Source: DATCZS01 sp036525795 (GTDB lineage Bacteria; Actinomycetota; Acidimicrobiia; Spongiisociales; ZC4RG35). From it: DNA of 51,203 bases. The position numbers were made by a program, and so were the translations under genes. The notes under the pieces were generated by a model. That model was not told the DNA's origin. It did no database searches and saw only the letters and a program-made list of their open reading frames with translations. Positions 1 to 8,395 of this stretch are shown piece after piece. The stretch spans positions 1 to 51,203 of the forward strand of contig DATCZS010000177.1 in assembly GCA_036525795.1 (NCBI GenBank), given 5' to 3'. The first letter of the stretch is position 1. Every line of letters starts with the position of its first letter.

Positions 1-297
1 GCCCAGGGAATGGCCCACGATCACGGGGCGCACCACCCCGAGCACATCCGTCAGCCGGCCGACCCACGCCCCCATGGCGGCGATGGACGCGAGCAGATCG
101 CCTCCGCTCCTCCCGTGCCCCGGGAGGTCGGGGGCCACCACCGCCCAGCCGGAGGCCGCCAGCCTCCGTGACTGATAGCGCCACACCGAATGGTCCATTC
201 CGGCCCCATGGACGAGCACCACTGCGGGGCGAGCCGCGTCGAAGGGCTCTCCCCCGGTATGGACGAAGACGCCGTGTCCGTCGACGGCGACGTTCAC
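1..297 (-). CDS. alpha/beta hydrolase, N-terminal 99 codons (cut by window edge)
   Basis: The reverse strand from a GTG at 297 encodes an alpha/beta-hydrolase N-terminus. An oxyanion-loop motif (VLVHGAGMDHSVW) is followed by a strand ending APDLPGHGRSGG, and the reading frame leaves the window in the nucleophile elbow GHSLG. The catalytic Asp and His lie outside the window. The start is one base after the stop of the upstream metY-like gene, so the two are probably co-transcribed and translationally coupled. The substrate cannot be told; this fold covers esterases, lactonases and dehalogenases. Confidence 0.85.
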   Translation of the reverse strand, partial: MNVAVDGHGVFVHTGGEPFDAARPAVVLVHGAGMDHSVWRYQSRRLAASGWAVVAPDLPGHGRSGGDLLASIAAMGAWVGRLTDVLGVVRPVIVGHSLG

Positions 298-298
298 G

Positions 299-1594
299 TC
301 AGCCCGCCTGCGAGGCGCGCAGCGCCCGCCGCAAATCGGAGATCAGATCACGGGGGTCCTCCAGCCCCACCGAGATCCGGATCAGCGACTCCGGGATGCC
401 AGACGCCTCGAGTTGTTCGGCGGACATCTGCTGGTGGGTGGTCGACGCGGGATGGATGACGAGGGATCGGACGTCTCCGACATTGGCGAGGTGGCTGAAC
501 AACTCGACCGAGTCGATGAATCGGGCGCCGGCCTCCCTCCCGCCCTTCACCCCGAACGAGAAGATCGATCCGGCCCCGAGAGGAAGCAGCCTGGCAGCCA
601 GGTGACGGTCGGGATGCGAGTCGAGGTCCGGGTGACTCACCCACTCCACCGCATCGTGGGCCTGCAGGTACTCGGCCACCTGACGGGCATTTGCGACGTG
701 CCGTTCCATTCGAACCGGGAGCGTCTCGACGCCGATCAGCAGATGATGGGCGGTGTCGGGCGCCATCGCAGCGCCGAAGTCGCGCAGGCCCTCGACTCTC
801 GCCCGGGCGATGAAGGCAGCCGGGCCGAACTCTTCGGCGAAGTCGATGCCGTGGTAGGCCGGGTAGGGCTCGGTCAGCGTCGGAAACCGCCCCGAGGACT
901 CCCAGTCGAACGCCCCCGAGTCGACGAGCACTCCGCCGATGACGGTGCCGTGGCCGCAGAGGAACTTGGTGGCCGAGTGCAACACCAGGTCGGCCCCCCA
1001 TTGAAACGGCCGGCACAGCGCGGGGCTGGCGAAGGTGTTGTCGACGAGGAGCGGGACCCCAGCCCGATGGGCGATCTCGGCGACGGCCGGAATGTCGAGC
1101 ACGGCCATGACCGGGTTGCCGATGGTCTCGCCGAACACCAGCCGGGTCTGCTCGGTGATGGCCTCGCCGAGGGCGTCGAGGTCGCGAGGGTCGACGAAGG
1201 TGGTGGTGATCCCGAATCGCGGCAAGGTGTTGAGGAAGAGGTTGGCGGTGCCGCCGTAGATGGCGGACGAGCTGACGATGTGCCCGCCCTGACCCATCAG
1301 CGTGGCGACGGCGAGGTGAAGCGCGGCCTGGCCGGAGGCGGTGGCCACCGCACCCACCCCGCCCTCGAGGGCGGCAACCCGTTCCTCGAACACCGAGACG
1401 GTGGGATTGGAGATGCGCGAGTAGATGTGGCCGGGGACCTCGAGGTTGAACAGCGATGCGGCGTGAGCGGCGTCTTCGAACACGAAGGCCGCCGACCGGT
1501 AGATCGGCGTGATGCGGGCCCCGGTGGCCGGATCGGGACGCGCCCCGGCATGCACCGCCATCGTGTCGAACCCCGGCGTATCTGGAGTGACCAT
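299..1594 (-). CDS. metY: O-acetylhomoserine aminocarboxypropyltransferase (sulfhydrylase), MetY type
   Basis: A 431-residue Cys/Met-metabolism PLP enzyme, the usual length for MetY rather than the shorter MetB/MetC (about 380-400). Landmarks are the Tyr/Arg phosphate-clamp stretch YSRISNPT (58-65), the ASGQAA stretch (86-91), Asp185 in VDNTFAS contacting the PLP ring, and Schiff-base Lys210 in HSATKF. It should make homocysteine from O-acetylhomoserine and sulfide in the cytosol. The ATG at 1594 was chosen because homology begins about ten residues later; the open frame upstream is not family-like. Activity on methanethiol or as a methionine gamma-lyase cannot be excluded from sequence. Confidence 0.88.
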   Translation of the reverse strand: MVTPDTPGFDTMAVHAGARPDPATGARITPIYRSAAFVFEDAAHAASLFNLEVPGHIYSRISNPTVSVFEERVAALEGGVGAVATASGQAALHLAVATLMGQGGHIVSSSAIYGGTANLFLNTLPRFGITTTFVDPRDLDALGEAITEQTRLVFGETIGNPVMAVLDIPAVAEIAHRAGVPLLVDNTFASPALCRPFQWGADLVLHSATKFLCGHGTVIGGVLVDSGAFDWESSGRFPTLTEPYPAYHGIDFAEEFGPAAFIARARVEGLRDFGAAMAPDTAHHLLIGVETLPVRMERHVANARQVAEYLQAHDAVEWVSHPDLDSHPDRHLAARLLPLGAGSIFSFGVKGGREAGARFIDSVELFSHLANVGDVRSLVIHPASTTHQQMSAEQLEASGIPESLIRISVGLEDPRDLISDLRRALRASQAG

Positions 1595-1779
1595 CGCCCG
1601 AGCATACGAGTTTCGGGGTTCCGCCCTCGAACCCGTCGCGGGCGCATGGCGATCCTCGCCCCGGAGGTCGTGAGCTCCCGAGTGGCGGGGCGACGCCCCC
1701 ACGTCGAATCGGCGCTGATCCGACTCGACGTCAGGACCCTGGAGGGTAGGGTCGCACCACACGAGCGAGGAGACAAGGC

Positions 1780-2535
1780 GTGATCGAGGCAGTGCGCTAC
1801 GTGCCGATCATCACTACCGCCTTTGCGGCCTACTTCACCTATGTGCTGTACCTGCACTGGAGGGAGAACCCGAAGCGATACCTGCTGTGGTGGATGATCG
1901 GGGTGGCGCTGTACGGTCTCGGCACCCTCACCGAGGCCACGACGACGGTTGCAGGCTGGAGTCCCGTGGTCTTCCGCACCTGGTACATCGCCGGCGCCCT
2001 CCTCGGCGGCGCCCCTCTCGCCCAGGGAACGGCCTACCTGCTGTTGAAGCAGAAGTCTGCCGATCGCATCTCCATCACCCTCGTCGGCTACGTCGCCATG
2101 GCGTCGGCGTTCGTCCTCCTCAGCCCGCTCGATCTGTCGCTGGTCGAACCTCACCGCCTTTCGGGCGAGGTGCTCGAATGGCAGTGGGTTCGGCTGTTCT
2201 CCCCACTGGCCAACACCTACGCACTGATCATGCTGGTGGGAGGCGCCGCCTGGTCTGCCTGGAGGTACCGCAAGAAGACCGGGCGTTCCGGACCAAGGGT
2301 CACCGGAAACTGGCTGATCGCGGTCGGCGCGCTCCTTCCGGGCATCGGAGGCTCGTTCACCCGGGCAGGCATGGTCGAGGTGCTCTACGTCACCGAGATC
2401 GTCGGCCTCTCACTGATCTTCCTCGGCTACAAGGTGATCTCCGAGGACCGGAATCCGTCGATCCACTTCAATCAGCAGAAGATGATGAGTCCACAACCAG
2501 CACCAGCGGGCAATCCCGGTGGGGATGGTCGATGA
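1780..2535 (+). CDS. seven-helix integral membrane protein of unknown function
   Basis: A 251-residue protein with about seven hydrophobic segments (roughly residues 8-26, 36-54, 66-88, 98-117, 140-160, 178-196, 204-222) and a short polar C-terminal tail. The GTG start at 1780 has a GAGGAG ribosome site about 9 nt upstream. I recognise no catalytic motif. The spacing of the helices recalls small sensor or 7TM modules of unknown function, but I cannot name the family. It is divergent from the metY-like gene (185-nt gap), and its 3' end overlaps the convergent hmuV gene by 68 nt. Confidence 0.75.
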   Translation: MIEAVRYVPIITTAFAAYFTYVLYLHWRENPKRYLLWWMIGVALYGLGTLTEATTTVAGWSPVVFRTWYIAGALLGGAPLAQGTAYLLLKQKSADRISITLVGYVAMASAFVLLSPLDLSLVEPHRLSGEVLEWQWVRLFSPLANTYALIMLVGGAAWSAWRYRKKTGRSGPRVTGNWLIAVGALLPGIGGSFTRAGMVEVLYVTEIVGLSLIFLGYKVISEDRNPSIHFNQQKMMSPQPAPAGNPGGDGR

Positions 2536-3259
2536 CCCGCATCGGCTGGCGGTAGACGTCGCTGAGCAACTCACCGGTGAGGACATCTGAAGGAGGGCCG
2601 TCGGCCCTCACCCGCCCGCCATCGACGACCACGATCCTGTCGGCGTAGCGAGCTGCGGCGTTGAGGTCGTGCTGGACCAGAGCCACGGCGCGTCCCGAGG
2701 CGGCGAGGGATTCGCACAGACGCAGCACATGCTCCTGATGCGCCACATCGAGGGCAGCGGTGGGCTCATCGAGAAGCACCAGGGGCGTGTCCTGGGCGAT
2801 GACCCGGGCGAGATGCGCCCGCAGCCGCTCGCCGCCCGACAGCGTGGACACGATGCGGTGTTCCCAGCCCTCCAGCTCCACTGCACGAATGGCCTGGCGG
2901 ACCATCTCTCGATCGTTTCGATCCGAGTTGTCAGGATCGCGCCGGTGCGGATGACGCCCCAGATCGACCAACTCCCAGATGCTCAGCGGGATCCGCGACG
3001 GAAGGTCCTGGGACAGCATCGAGCGCAGCCGGGACAGCTGGTCCACGGTCAGGTCCGTGACGTGATCGCCTCCGACCTCCACCCGCCCGGCGGTCGGGAG
3101 GATGTCCCCGGCCATGGCGGCCAAAAGCGTGGACTTGCCGGCACCGTTCGGCCCGACGATCGCCACCACCTCTCCTCCATGCACCGCCACCGAGACACCG
3201 TCGAGCAGAGCCTTGTGTCCGATGCGGAACTCGATCGAGTGTGTGACCACGCTGGTCAT
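2468..3259 (-). CDS. hmuV: haem (or siderophore) ABC transporter ATP-binding protein, HmuV-like
   Basis: An ABC ATPase of about 263 residues. It has Walker A GPNGAGKST (about 36-44), signature LSGGE, Walker B VLLDEPT followed by the D-loop ALD, and the switch His in VQHDLN. It resembles the FecE/BtuD/HmuV importers, and the tail (RQPMRVIDHPHR) is like hemin-import HmuV. I prefer the ATG at 3259, which makes an ATGA overlap with the permease stop; a GTG two codons upstream (3265) is possible. It would power uptake through the permease encoded just before it. Haem is the likeliest substrate; iron-siderophore or cobalamin is the alternative. Confidence 0.87.
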   Translation of the reverse strand: MTSVVTHSIEFRIGHKALLDGVSVAVHGGEVVAIVGPNGAGKSTLLAAMAGDILPTAGRVEVGGDHVTDLTVDQLSRLRSMLSQDLPSRIPLSIWELVDLGRHPHRRDPDNSDRNDREMVRQAIRAVELEGWEHRIVSTLSGGERLRAHLARVIAQDTPLVLLDEPTAALDVAHQEHVLRLCESLAASGRAVALVQHDLNAAARYADRIVVVDGGRVRADGPPSDVLTGELLSDVYRQPMRVIDHPHRDCPLVLVVDSSSSAD

Positions 3260-4284
3260 GTCCACCTCACCGACCGCAGTCGACCGAGCAGCCAGAGGAA
3301 CACGGGCCCACCGATGGCGGTGGTGACCAGTCCGACCGGGATCTCGATCGGCACGAAGATGGTTCGGGCGAACGTGTCCGCCCCGATCAGGAACGCCGCG
3401 CCGAGCAGGCCGGCCGCGCCGATCCGTGACCGGTGCGTGCTGGGAGCGACCGGTCGGATCACCGTCGGGACCAGCAGCCCGACGAAGCCGATGACCCCGC
3501 CGGCGCCCACGGCCGCACCGGTCATCATGCCGATCGCAATCGAGATGATGGCGCCGGACAGGTCGACGTCGACACCGAGGTGGGTGGCCTCTGTCTCCCC
3601 GAGCGCGAGCAGGTCCAGCGTGCGCGACGCGCCGACCAGCACGACGATGGCCGCCCCGCCGATCACGGCGAGCGCCTGCACAGACACCCAGGTCGCAGAC
3701 CCGAGGTTTCCGAGCAGCCAGAACTCCATCGGTGGCACGCGGGTCCGGTCCGAGCCCGTCACGATGAACCCGGCCCAGGCCGTCAGCACCGCGCCGAGGG
3801 CCACTCCCACCAGCACGAGCCGACCGGCGTCGTCTGCCTGCTTCCTGGCGACCCGCCTGGACAACAGCGCCGAGATGACTCCCATCGCCGCCCCACCGGC
3901 CACCGCTCCTCTCGTCCCGGCCCCGAGCGAACCGATGGCCGCGCCGATGGCGGCGCCGGGGCCGATGGCGAGAAGGTGGGGATCGGCGAGAGGGTTGCGG
4001 TACAGACCCTGCAGCGCGACTCCGGAGATCCCGAGAAACGCGCCCACCAGGCCGGCCAGCAATGCTCGCGGGACTCTGATCCCCCAGACCACGCCATCCG
4101 CCGGCGGAGCATCAGATGCGATTCCGGCGTGATGGAGCAGCGACTGCCACACGTCTGCTCGCGCCACCCCTGCAGCGCCGGACGTGAGGGCCAGCCCCAG
4201 CATCGCCACCAGAAACACCACCAGGGCTGCGATGACGAAACGCCATCGCAGCCCCGGCCGAAGTCCTCTTCGATCCTCGGTCAA
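3256..4284 (-). CDS. hmuU: FecCD-family permease of the haem-type ABC importer, HmuU-like
   Basis: A 342-residue, roughly ten-helix permease of the FecCD/BtuC family. It shows the family's PRALLAGLVGAFLGISGVALQ block near residue 60 and the coupling-loop region GFVGLLVPTVIRP near 265, which contacts the ATPase. The frame starts at a TTG (4284) overlapping the preceding stop by 4 nt, typical of translational coupling. It sits between the binding lipoprotein (hmuT) and the ATPase (hmuV) in one operon, so the protein acts as a membrane homodimer channel. Confidence 0.88.
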   Translation of the reverse strand: MTEDRRGLRPGLRWRFVIAALVVFLVAMLGLALTSGAAGVARADVWQSLLHHAGIASDAPPADGVVWGIRVPRALLAGLVGAFLGISGVALQGLYRNPLADPHLLAIGPGAAIGAAIGSLGAGTRGAVAGGAAMGVISALLSRRVARKQADDAGRLVLVGVALGAVLTAWAGFIVTGSDRTRVPPMEFWLLGNLGSATWVSVQALAVIGGAAIVVLVGASRTLDLLALGETEATHLGVDVDLSGAIISIAIGMMTGAAVGAGGVIGFVGLLVPTVIRPVAPSTHRSRIGAAGLLGAAFLIGADTFARTIFVPIEIPVGLVTTAIGGPVFLWLLGRLRSVRWT

Positions 4285-5273
4285 GAGGCGACGAACTCCG
4301 AGAGGTCGATCACGAACTGCTGCAGGGCCAGCCCGGCCCGCGGTCCGAGGTTGAAGAAAAACGCCTCGTCGTAGGCCAGGAACGCCCCGGCCCGGCCCGC
4401 CGGCGTCTCGGCGACACCGGGGACGGCGGCGAAGCCTTCCACCCCGCCGAGGCCTTCGAGACCTGCCTCCGGCAAGACGATCACGTCCGGGGCAGCGGCC
4501 ACCAGCGCCTCGGGTGTGAGCGGTGCAGCACCGAACACCATCGCCTCTGCCCCGGCATCGACCGCTCCCGCCCCAACGATCATGGCGTTGGTGGCGATGC
4601 CCTGGCCGAACAACAGGAGCAGCTGCGGGCCGCGGACATACACATATGCGACGCGCAGATCCGGGTTGTCGATGGTTCCGGCAGCGGCGATGTCCGCCTC
4701 CACCCGGGCTACCAGCGCCTCACCGGCCTCCTCGGCCGAGAGGATCTGGGCGACCTGGCGAATCTTCTCGGAGACGCCGGCCAGTGTGGTCTGGAGGGGA
4801 AGGATCACGACGGGGATGCCCGCATCCCGCAGCTGCTGGATGGCTTCCGGCGGAGCCGTCATCTCGTCTCCGATGACCAGCGTCGGCTGGAATGCCAGCA
4901 CCGGCTCGGGGGCGAGCTGCTGTCCGAACCCGACCATCGGGATGTCGGTGGCTTCCGCCGGGAATGTCGTGGTCACGTCGATCCCCACCACCTGCTCACC
5001 CAGGCCGAGCTCGAAGATGATCTCGGTGATGTCACCGCCCAGCGACACGATCCGGCTGGTGTCGGTGATGGTGGATTCGACCTCGTCCGCACCGGTGAAG
5101 ACCACCTCTGCGGCCTCGGTTGTGGTCGTGGTCTCCGCCTCGGTGGTCGTGGTGGTGGGCGCCGCCGTGGTGGTGGTGGGCGCCGCCGTGGTGGTCGTCG
5201 TCTCGGCTTCTCCTCCGCACGCTGCCACCACAAGGGCGAGCGCGCCGATCAATGCCATTGCCTGCCGTCTCAC
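4281..5273 (-). CDS. hmuT: haem-binding lipoprotein of ABC importer, HmuT-like
   Basis: A 330-residue substrate-binding protein. A basic start and hydrophobic core lead to the lipobox VAAC (Cys19), so it should be a membrane-anchored lipoprotein. Residues 24-55 are a low-complexity Thr/Ala/Glu linker. The Peripla_BP_2/HmuT fold follows, with SLGGDITEIIFELG, then DVTTTFP and PMVGFGQQL. The GTG start at 5273 has a GGAGGGG site 6 nt upstream. This is the first gene of the hmuTUV operon. The GGDITEI and D-TTTFP motifs favour hemin over siderophore binding; I infer this from family resemblance. Confidence 0.86.
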   Translation of the reverse strand: MRRQAMALIGALALVVAACGGEAETTTTTAAPTTTTAAPTTTTTEAETTTTTEAAEVVFTGADEVESTITDTSRIVSLGGDITEIIFELGLGEQVVGIDVTTTFPAEATDIPMVGFGQQLAPEPVLAFQPTLVIGDEMTAPPEAIQQLRDAGIPVVILPLQTTLAGVSEKIRQVAQILSAEEAGEALVARVEADIAAAGTIDNPDLRVAYVYVRGPQLLLLFGQGIATNAMIVGAGAVDAGAEAMVFGAAPLTPEALVAAAPDVIVLPEAGLEGLGGVEGFAAVPGVAETPAGRAGAFLAYDEAFFFNLGPRAGLALQQFVIDLSEFVAS

Positions 5274-5389
5274 AGAGTCCCCTCCGTCGATGTCGGGGAC
5301 ACGCGCGCCGACAGGTTGCCCGCCGTCTCACGCGTCCCCTTCGTGTTGATATTGCCTGCAGATTGGGACCTCAGGAATCCGACCTCAAG

Positions 5390-7645
5390 TCAAGATCGAT
5401 CCGACGCCTCGTCGGATCGATGTCTGACCGAGGCCTCGACCTCCACCGGGATCCCGTTGAGTACCGCATTCCCCGAAAGAGGGTCGATCGGCGCCGCATC
5501 GGTGAGCAGGTTCGCGTTGACTCCCGGCCGGGTTGACGCGACCGACAGACGCGAGCCGGGTGCCCCGTGGCCCCATCCATAGGGCATGCTCACCACTCCG
5601 GGGCGGATCGAATCGGTCACCTGAACGGGAATCTCGACTGCGCCGACCCGGGAACGCACCGTGGCGAGATCCCCCTCGGCCAGCTCCAGCCGATCGGCGT
5701 CTCGGGGGTGGATCTCCAGCGTGCACCGGTGTCTGCCCCTGACGAGCACGTCGAGGTTGTGAAGCCAGGAGTTGTTGGAGCGCAGCTCGCGCCGCCCGAT
5801 GAGCAGCATCCCGCCCTCCGGTGCGTCGAGGCACGCCTCCAGCCGGGGGAGATCGGACAGGATCGTCTCGTGGGCGAGCTCGACCGTTCCGCTGGGGGTG
5901 GCGAGCACCTGCGGAATCCGGGATTCGAGCGGGCCGAAATCGACGCCGTGGGGATGCGCGGCCAGACGCTCGAGCGTCCACCCCTCGGGGTGAGCCCCGA
6001 AGGCATCCCCGCGGTGACCGATCCTGATCATGAGGTCGAGGGCCCTCTCCGGCCCCTCCCACGCCGAGAGCTTCTCCATGATCTCTCCGGGATCGCGGCC
6101 GTGGATCGGACTGTCTGCGTCGGCCACCTCCGCAGCCACCTGCTGGGCGATGCTCGCCTCGAACAGTGAGACCGGGTCGGCGTCCGGGCCGAGCCCCATG
6201 GCGATCCCGGTGAGCGTGACCAGGATGTCGAACTCGGACATTGCGCCGTCTCCGGGCGCGAACACCGGCGGGGAGTACATGGCGTAGTTCCTCACCGCCA
6301 GGGTGGTGAACGCCAGATCGAAGTGGGACTTCTCCAGCGCAGGGGGCGGCGGAAGGATCACGTCGGCGTGGCGCGTCGTCTCGTTGAGGTAGGGATCGAC
6401 CGAGATCATGAAGTCGAGACCGGCCAGGGCCTCGTCGAGGCGGCCGGCATCCGGAGTGGTCAGCACCGGATTGCCGGCGATCGTCAGGAGCGCCTTGACC
6501 TGGCCATCGCCTCCGGTGAGCATCTCGTCGGCCATCGTCGCCGCCGGCAGCTCGCCGAACGCCTCGGGGAGCCCGCGCACCCGCGACGACCAGCGACCGG
6601 GGGCGAACCGCCTCCTCGACGGCGGCCTGGCCGGCTGAGCCAGCGGCGTCGCGAACATGGCTCCACCGGGCCGGTCGAGGTTGCCGGTGATGACGTTGAG
6701 CAGATCGGCTGCCCAGGCCGAGAGCGTCCCGAATGCCACGGTGTGGGTTCCGATGCGCCCGTACACGCACGCCGTTGGCGCCGCCGAGAGCTCGCGGGCG
6801 AGCCGCCGAATCGTGTCTGGCTCGATCCCGGTCCAGGGAGCGACCCGCTCCGGAGCGAACGGGAGGATCGCCGCCGAAACCTGGTCGAGGCCGGACACGT
6901 GACCCTCCAGGGCGCCGAGCTCGACCAGGCCCTCGTCGAAGATCGTCCATGCCATGGCCAACAGCAGGGCCGCATCGGTCCCCGGACGGATCGACACATG
7001 CTCGGTGGCACGTTCGGCGGTCTTGGTCCGCCGCGGGTCGACCACCACCACCGATCCCCCGCGCTCGATGATGGCCTCCATCCGGCCCGGCCAGTCTGGA
7101 GCGCTCGCCAGGGATCCGTTCGATTCATAGGGGTTGGCCCCCAGCATGAGCAGGTGATCGGTCCGGTCGATGTCGGGGACGGGAGTGATCAACCCGCCCC
7201 CGAACAGGTACGCGCATGCCACCTGTCGTGGCATTTGATCGACCGTGGACGCGCTGAAGACGTTCTTGGTGCCGATGGCCTTGATGAGAGGACGGACGGC
7301 GAGCGTATTGGCGAAGGCATGGGCGTTGGGGTTCCCCACGTACACGGCAATCGCCTGGCGGCCGTGGTCGTCGACGACGGCGGACAGCCGGTCGGCGATC
7401 AGCGAGAAGGCCTCGTCCCATCCGGTCTCGACATGGACGCCGTCTCGCCTCACCAGCGGCCGGCGAAGCCGGTCAGGATCGTCGCGGAGCCGCCCGAGCG
7501 TCGAACCCTTGGGGCAGATGAAGCCGGCCGAGAAGGGGTTGTCCGGATCCCCGCGGATCACGTCGACCTGCCCGTTTTCGATGGTGATCTCCAGACCACA
7601 GGTCGCCTCGCACAGCGGGCAGGTCCGATAGGCGGTCCGGGTCAT
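5390..7645 (-). CDS. molybdopterin (bis-MGD) oxidoreductase, formate-dehydrogenase-like
   Basis: A 751-residue DMSO-reductase-superfamily enzyme. The N-terminus has a [4Fe-4S] cluster motif (Cys9, Cys12, Cys16, Cys44), followed by the molybdopterin domains and a C-terminal dinucleotide-binding domain containing ADRLELAEGDLATV. The ATG at 7645 was chosen because the Cys motif begins eight residues later. No twin-Arg signal is visible, so it should be cytosolic. Where FdhF and nitrate reductases carry a Cys/Sec metal ligand, this protein reads SASTVDQ (131-137) with no Cys or Sec. The substrate is therefore uncertain. No separate electron-transfer subunit is adjacent. Confidence 0.83.
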   Translation of the reverse strand: MTRTAYRTCPLCEATCGLEITIENGQVDVIRGDPDNPFSAGFICPKGSTLGRLRDDPDRLRRPLVRRDGVHVETGWDEAFSLIADRLSAVVDDHGRQAIAVYVGNPNAHAFANTLAVRPLIKAIGTKNVFSASTVDQMPRQVACAYLFGGGLITPVPDIDRTDHLLMLGANPYESNGSLASAPDWPGRMEAIIERGGSVVVVDPRRTKTAERATEHVSIRPGTDAALLLAMAWTIFDEGLVELGALEGHVSGLDQVSAAILPFAPERVAPWTGIEPDTIRRLARELSAAPTACVYGRIGTHTVAFGTLSAWAADLLNVITGNLDRPGGAMFATPLAQPARPPSRRRFAPGRWSSRVRGLPEAFGELPAATMADEMLTGGDGQVKALLTIAGNPVLTTPDAGRLDEALAGLDFMISVDPYLNETTRHADVILPPPPALEKSHFDLAFTTLAVRNYAMYSPPVFAPGDGAMSEFDILVTLTGIAMGLGPDADPVSLFEASIAQQVAAEVADADSPIHGRDPGEIMEKLSAWEGPERALDLMIRIGHRGDAFGAHPEGWTLERLAAHPHGVDFGPLESRIPQVLATPSGTVELAHETILSDLPRLEACLDAPEGGMLLIGRRELRSNNSWLHNLDVLVRGRHRCTLEIHPRDADRLELAEGDLATVRSRVGAVEIPVQVTDSIRPGVVSMPYGWGHGAPGSRLSVASTRPGVNANLLTDAAPIDPLSGNAVLNGIPVEVEASVRHRSDEASDRS

Positions 7646-7713
7646 CTCGCTCCTCGCTCGATCGGCCGACCTTACAGATCGACCCCGCCCGAAGTCGGTT
7701 CCGGTGCCCGTCG

Positions 7714-7739
7714 GGAACCGAATCGATTCGCGCTTCGTC
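7714..7739 (+). promoter_or_regulatory. possible ECF-sigma promoter for the 18-residue-repeat protein
   Basis: GGAAC at 7714-7718 and CGTC at 7736-7739 are separated by 17 nt, like many group-IV sigma promoters. The predicted start would lie about 45 nt before the 7784 gene. The GGAAC also forms one arm of a 7-bp inverted repeat (CGGTTCC/GGAACCG, 7695-7720). Assignment rests on the two short motifs only. Confidence 0.35.
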
Positions 7740-7749
7740 GAAATGCGCA

Positions 7750-7770
7750 ATCGACGGATCGGCCGTCGAT
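7750..7770. repeat. 8-bp inverted repeat (5-nt loop) in the leader of the repeat-protein gene
   Basis: ATCGACGG (7750-7757) and CCGTCGAT (7763-7770) are perfect complements around ATCGG. The hairpin ends just before the AAAGGAA ribosome site (7774-7780). It could be an operator, or a leader stem that affects translation. The sequence alone does not decide. Confidence 0.5.
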
Positions 7771-7783
7771 CGGAAAGGAACGA

Positions 7784-8077
7784 ATGATGTACACCCAGGC
7801 ACTCCCTCGCCAGCTGGACCGGACCCGCCTCGTGCTCGTCGCGATCGCCCTGGCCCTCGCCGCAGCGGCCGGCGTGGCGCAGTTGGGCGACGGCGCGTCG
7901 GTCTCGGGAACCATGCCGGTCCCCGGATCAGAGGTCGACGACACGATCGTCGACACCTCGACCGGCATGCCCGTCCCCGGAGCTGACGTCGAAGAGACCG
8001 TCGTCGGCGTGTCGACCGGCATGCCCGTCCCCGGCCTCGACGGGGTCGTCGAGCGCGTCGTGGAATCAGGCAACTGA
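7784..8077 (+). CDS. small membrane-anchored protein with three 18-residue repeats
   Basis: A 97-residue protein with two adjacent ATGs (7784, 7787) behind AAAGGAA. Residues 14-18 are basic/polar and 17-34 are a hydrophobic Leu/Ala segment, likely a signal anchor. The rest is three tandem 18-residue units (42-59, 60-77, 78-95), each opening with a (G/T)MPVPG hexapeptide and continuing into an acidic, Val-rich stretch ending in Ser. If the segment is a signal anchor, the repeats face outside the membrane. I do not recognise a family. A perfect 12-bp stem-loop follows the stop, and the next gene is another small membrane protein. Confidence 0.65.
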   Translation: MMYTQALPRQLDRTRLVLVAIALALAAAAGVAQLGDGASVSGTMPVPGSEVDDTIVDTSTGMPVPGADVEETVVGVSTGMPVPGLDGVVERVVESGN

Positions 8078-8087
8078 CGGAGCTCAC

Positions 8088-8115
8088 CTCGGGGGAGGGC
8101 CGACCCTCCCCCGAG
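8088..8115. terminator. perfect 12-bp GC stem with 4-nt loop between two small genes
   Basis: CTCGGGGGAGGG (8088-8099) pairs with CCCTCCCCCGAG (8104-8115) around CCGA, eleven bases after the stop of the repeat-protein gene. No T-tract follows, as is common for actinobacterial stem terminators. It may instead act as a partial terminator or processing site between this gene and the next. Confidence 0.6.
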
Positions 8116-8143
8116 CCCTCCCGCCTGAACGAATGGAAATCTC

Positions 8144-8395
8144 ATGCGCACCATCCTTCTCTTGATCCCGGGTCTGATCCTCGTCGGCGCCGGGGGTGTC
8201 TTCGTCGTGCGGCGATCGCCTTCCCCCCAGGTGGCGATCCTCACCCTCGCCGGCATCGCAACGGCTGTCGCCGGGCTGACCTGGCATCGACCGGCGGTGG
8301 TTGCGCTCGGCCTGTCAGCCATCGCCGCGGCCGAGATGCTCCGCCGCCGGGCGGTACCGGATCTCGACCGCGGCCGCGACGCACCCGTCGGCTAG
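8144..8395 (+). CDS. 83-residue two-helix membrane protein
   Basis: The ATG at 8144 opens a short protein with two hydrophobic segments (about 3-21 and 28-60, the latter perhaps two passes), separated by VRRSPSPQ, and a basic-to-acidic tail. No family is recognised. The ribosome site is weak (GGAAAT). Its stop (TAG, 8393-8395) interlocks with the stop of the convergent LysE gene in a shared CTAG. Confidence 0.5.
   Translation: MRTILLLIPGLILVGAGGVFVVRRSPSPQVAILTLAGIATAVAGLTWHRPAVVALGLSAIAAAEMLRRRAVPDLDRGRDAPVG

Noticed and set aside
1595..1779. SAM riboswitch before the metY-like gene
   Set aside because: An ACCCTCC word is present on the minus strand, but the paired elements and conserved core of SAM-I/IV or SAM-II could not be assembled.
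2468..5273. Cobalamin importer (btuFCD) instead of haem
   Set aside because: The binding-protein motifs GGDITEI and D-TTTFP and the HmuV-like ATPase tail favour haem; there is no B12 box upstream. Kept only as an alternative.
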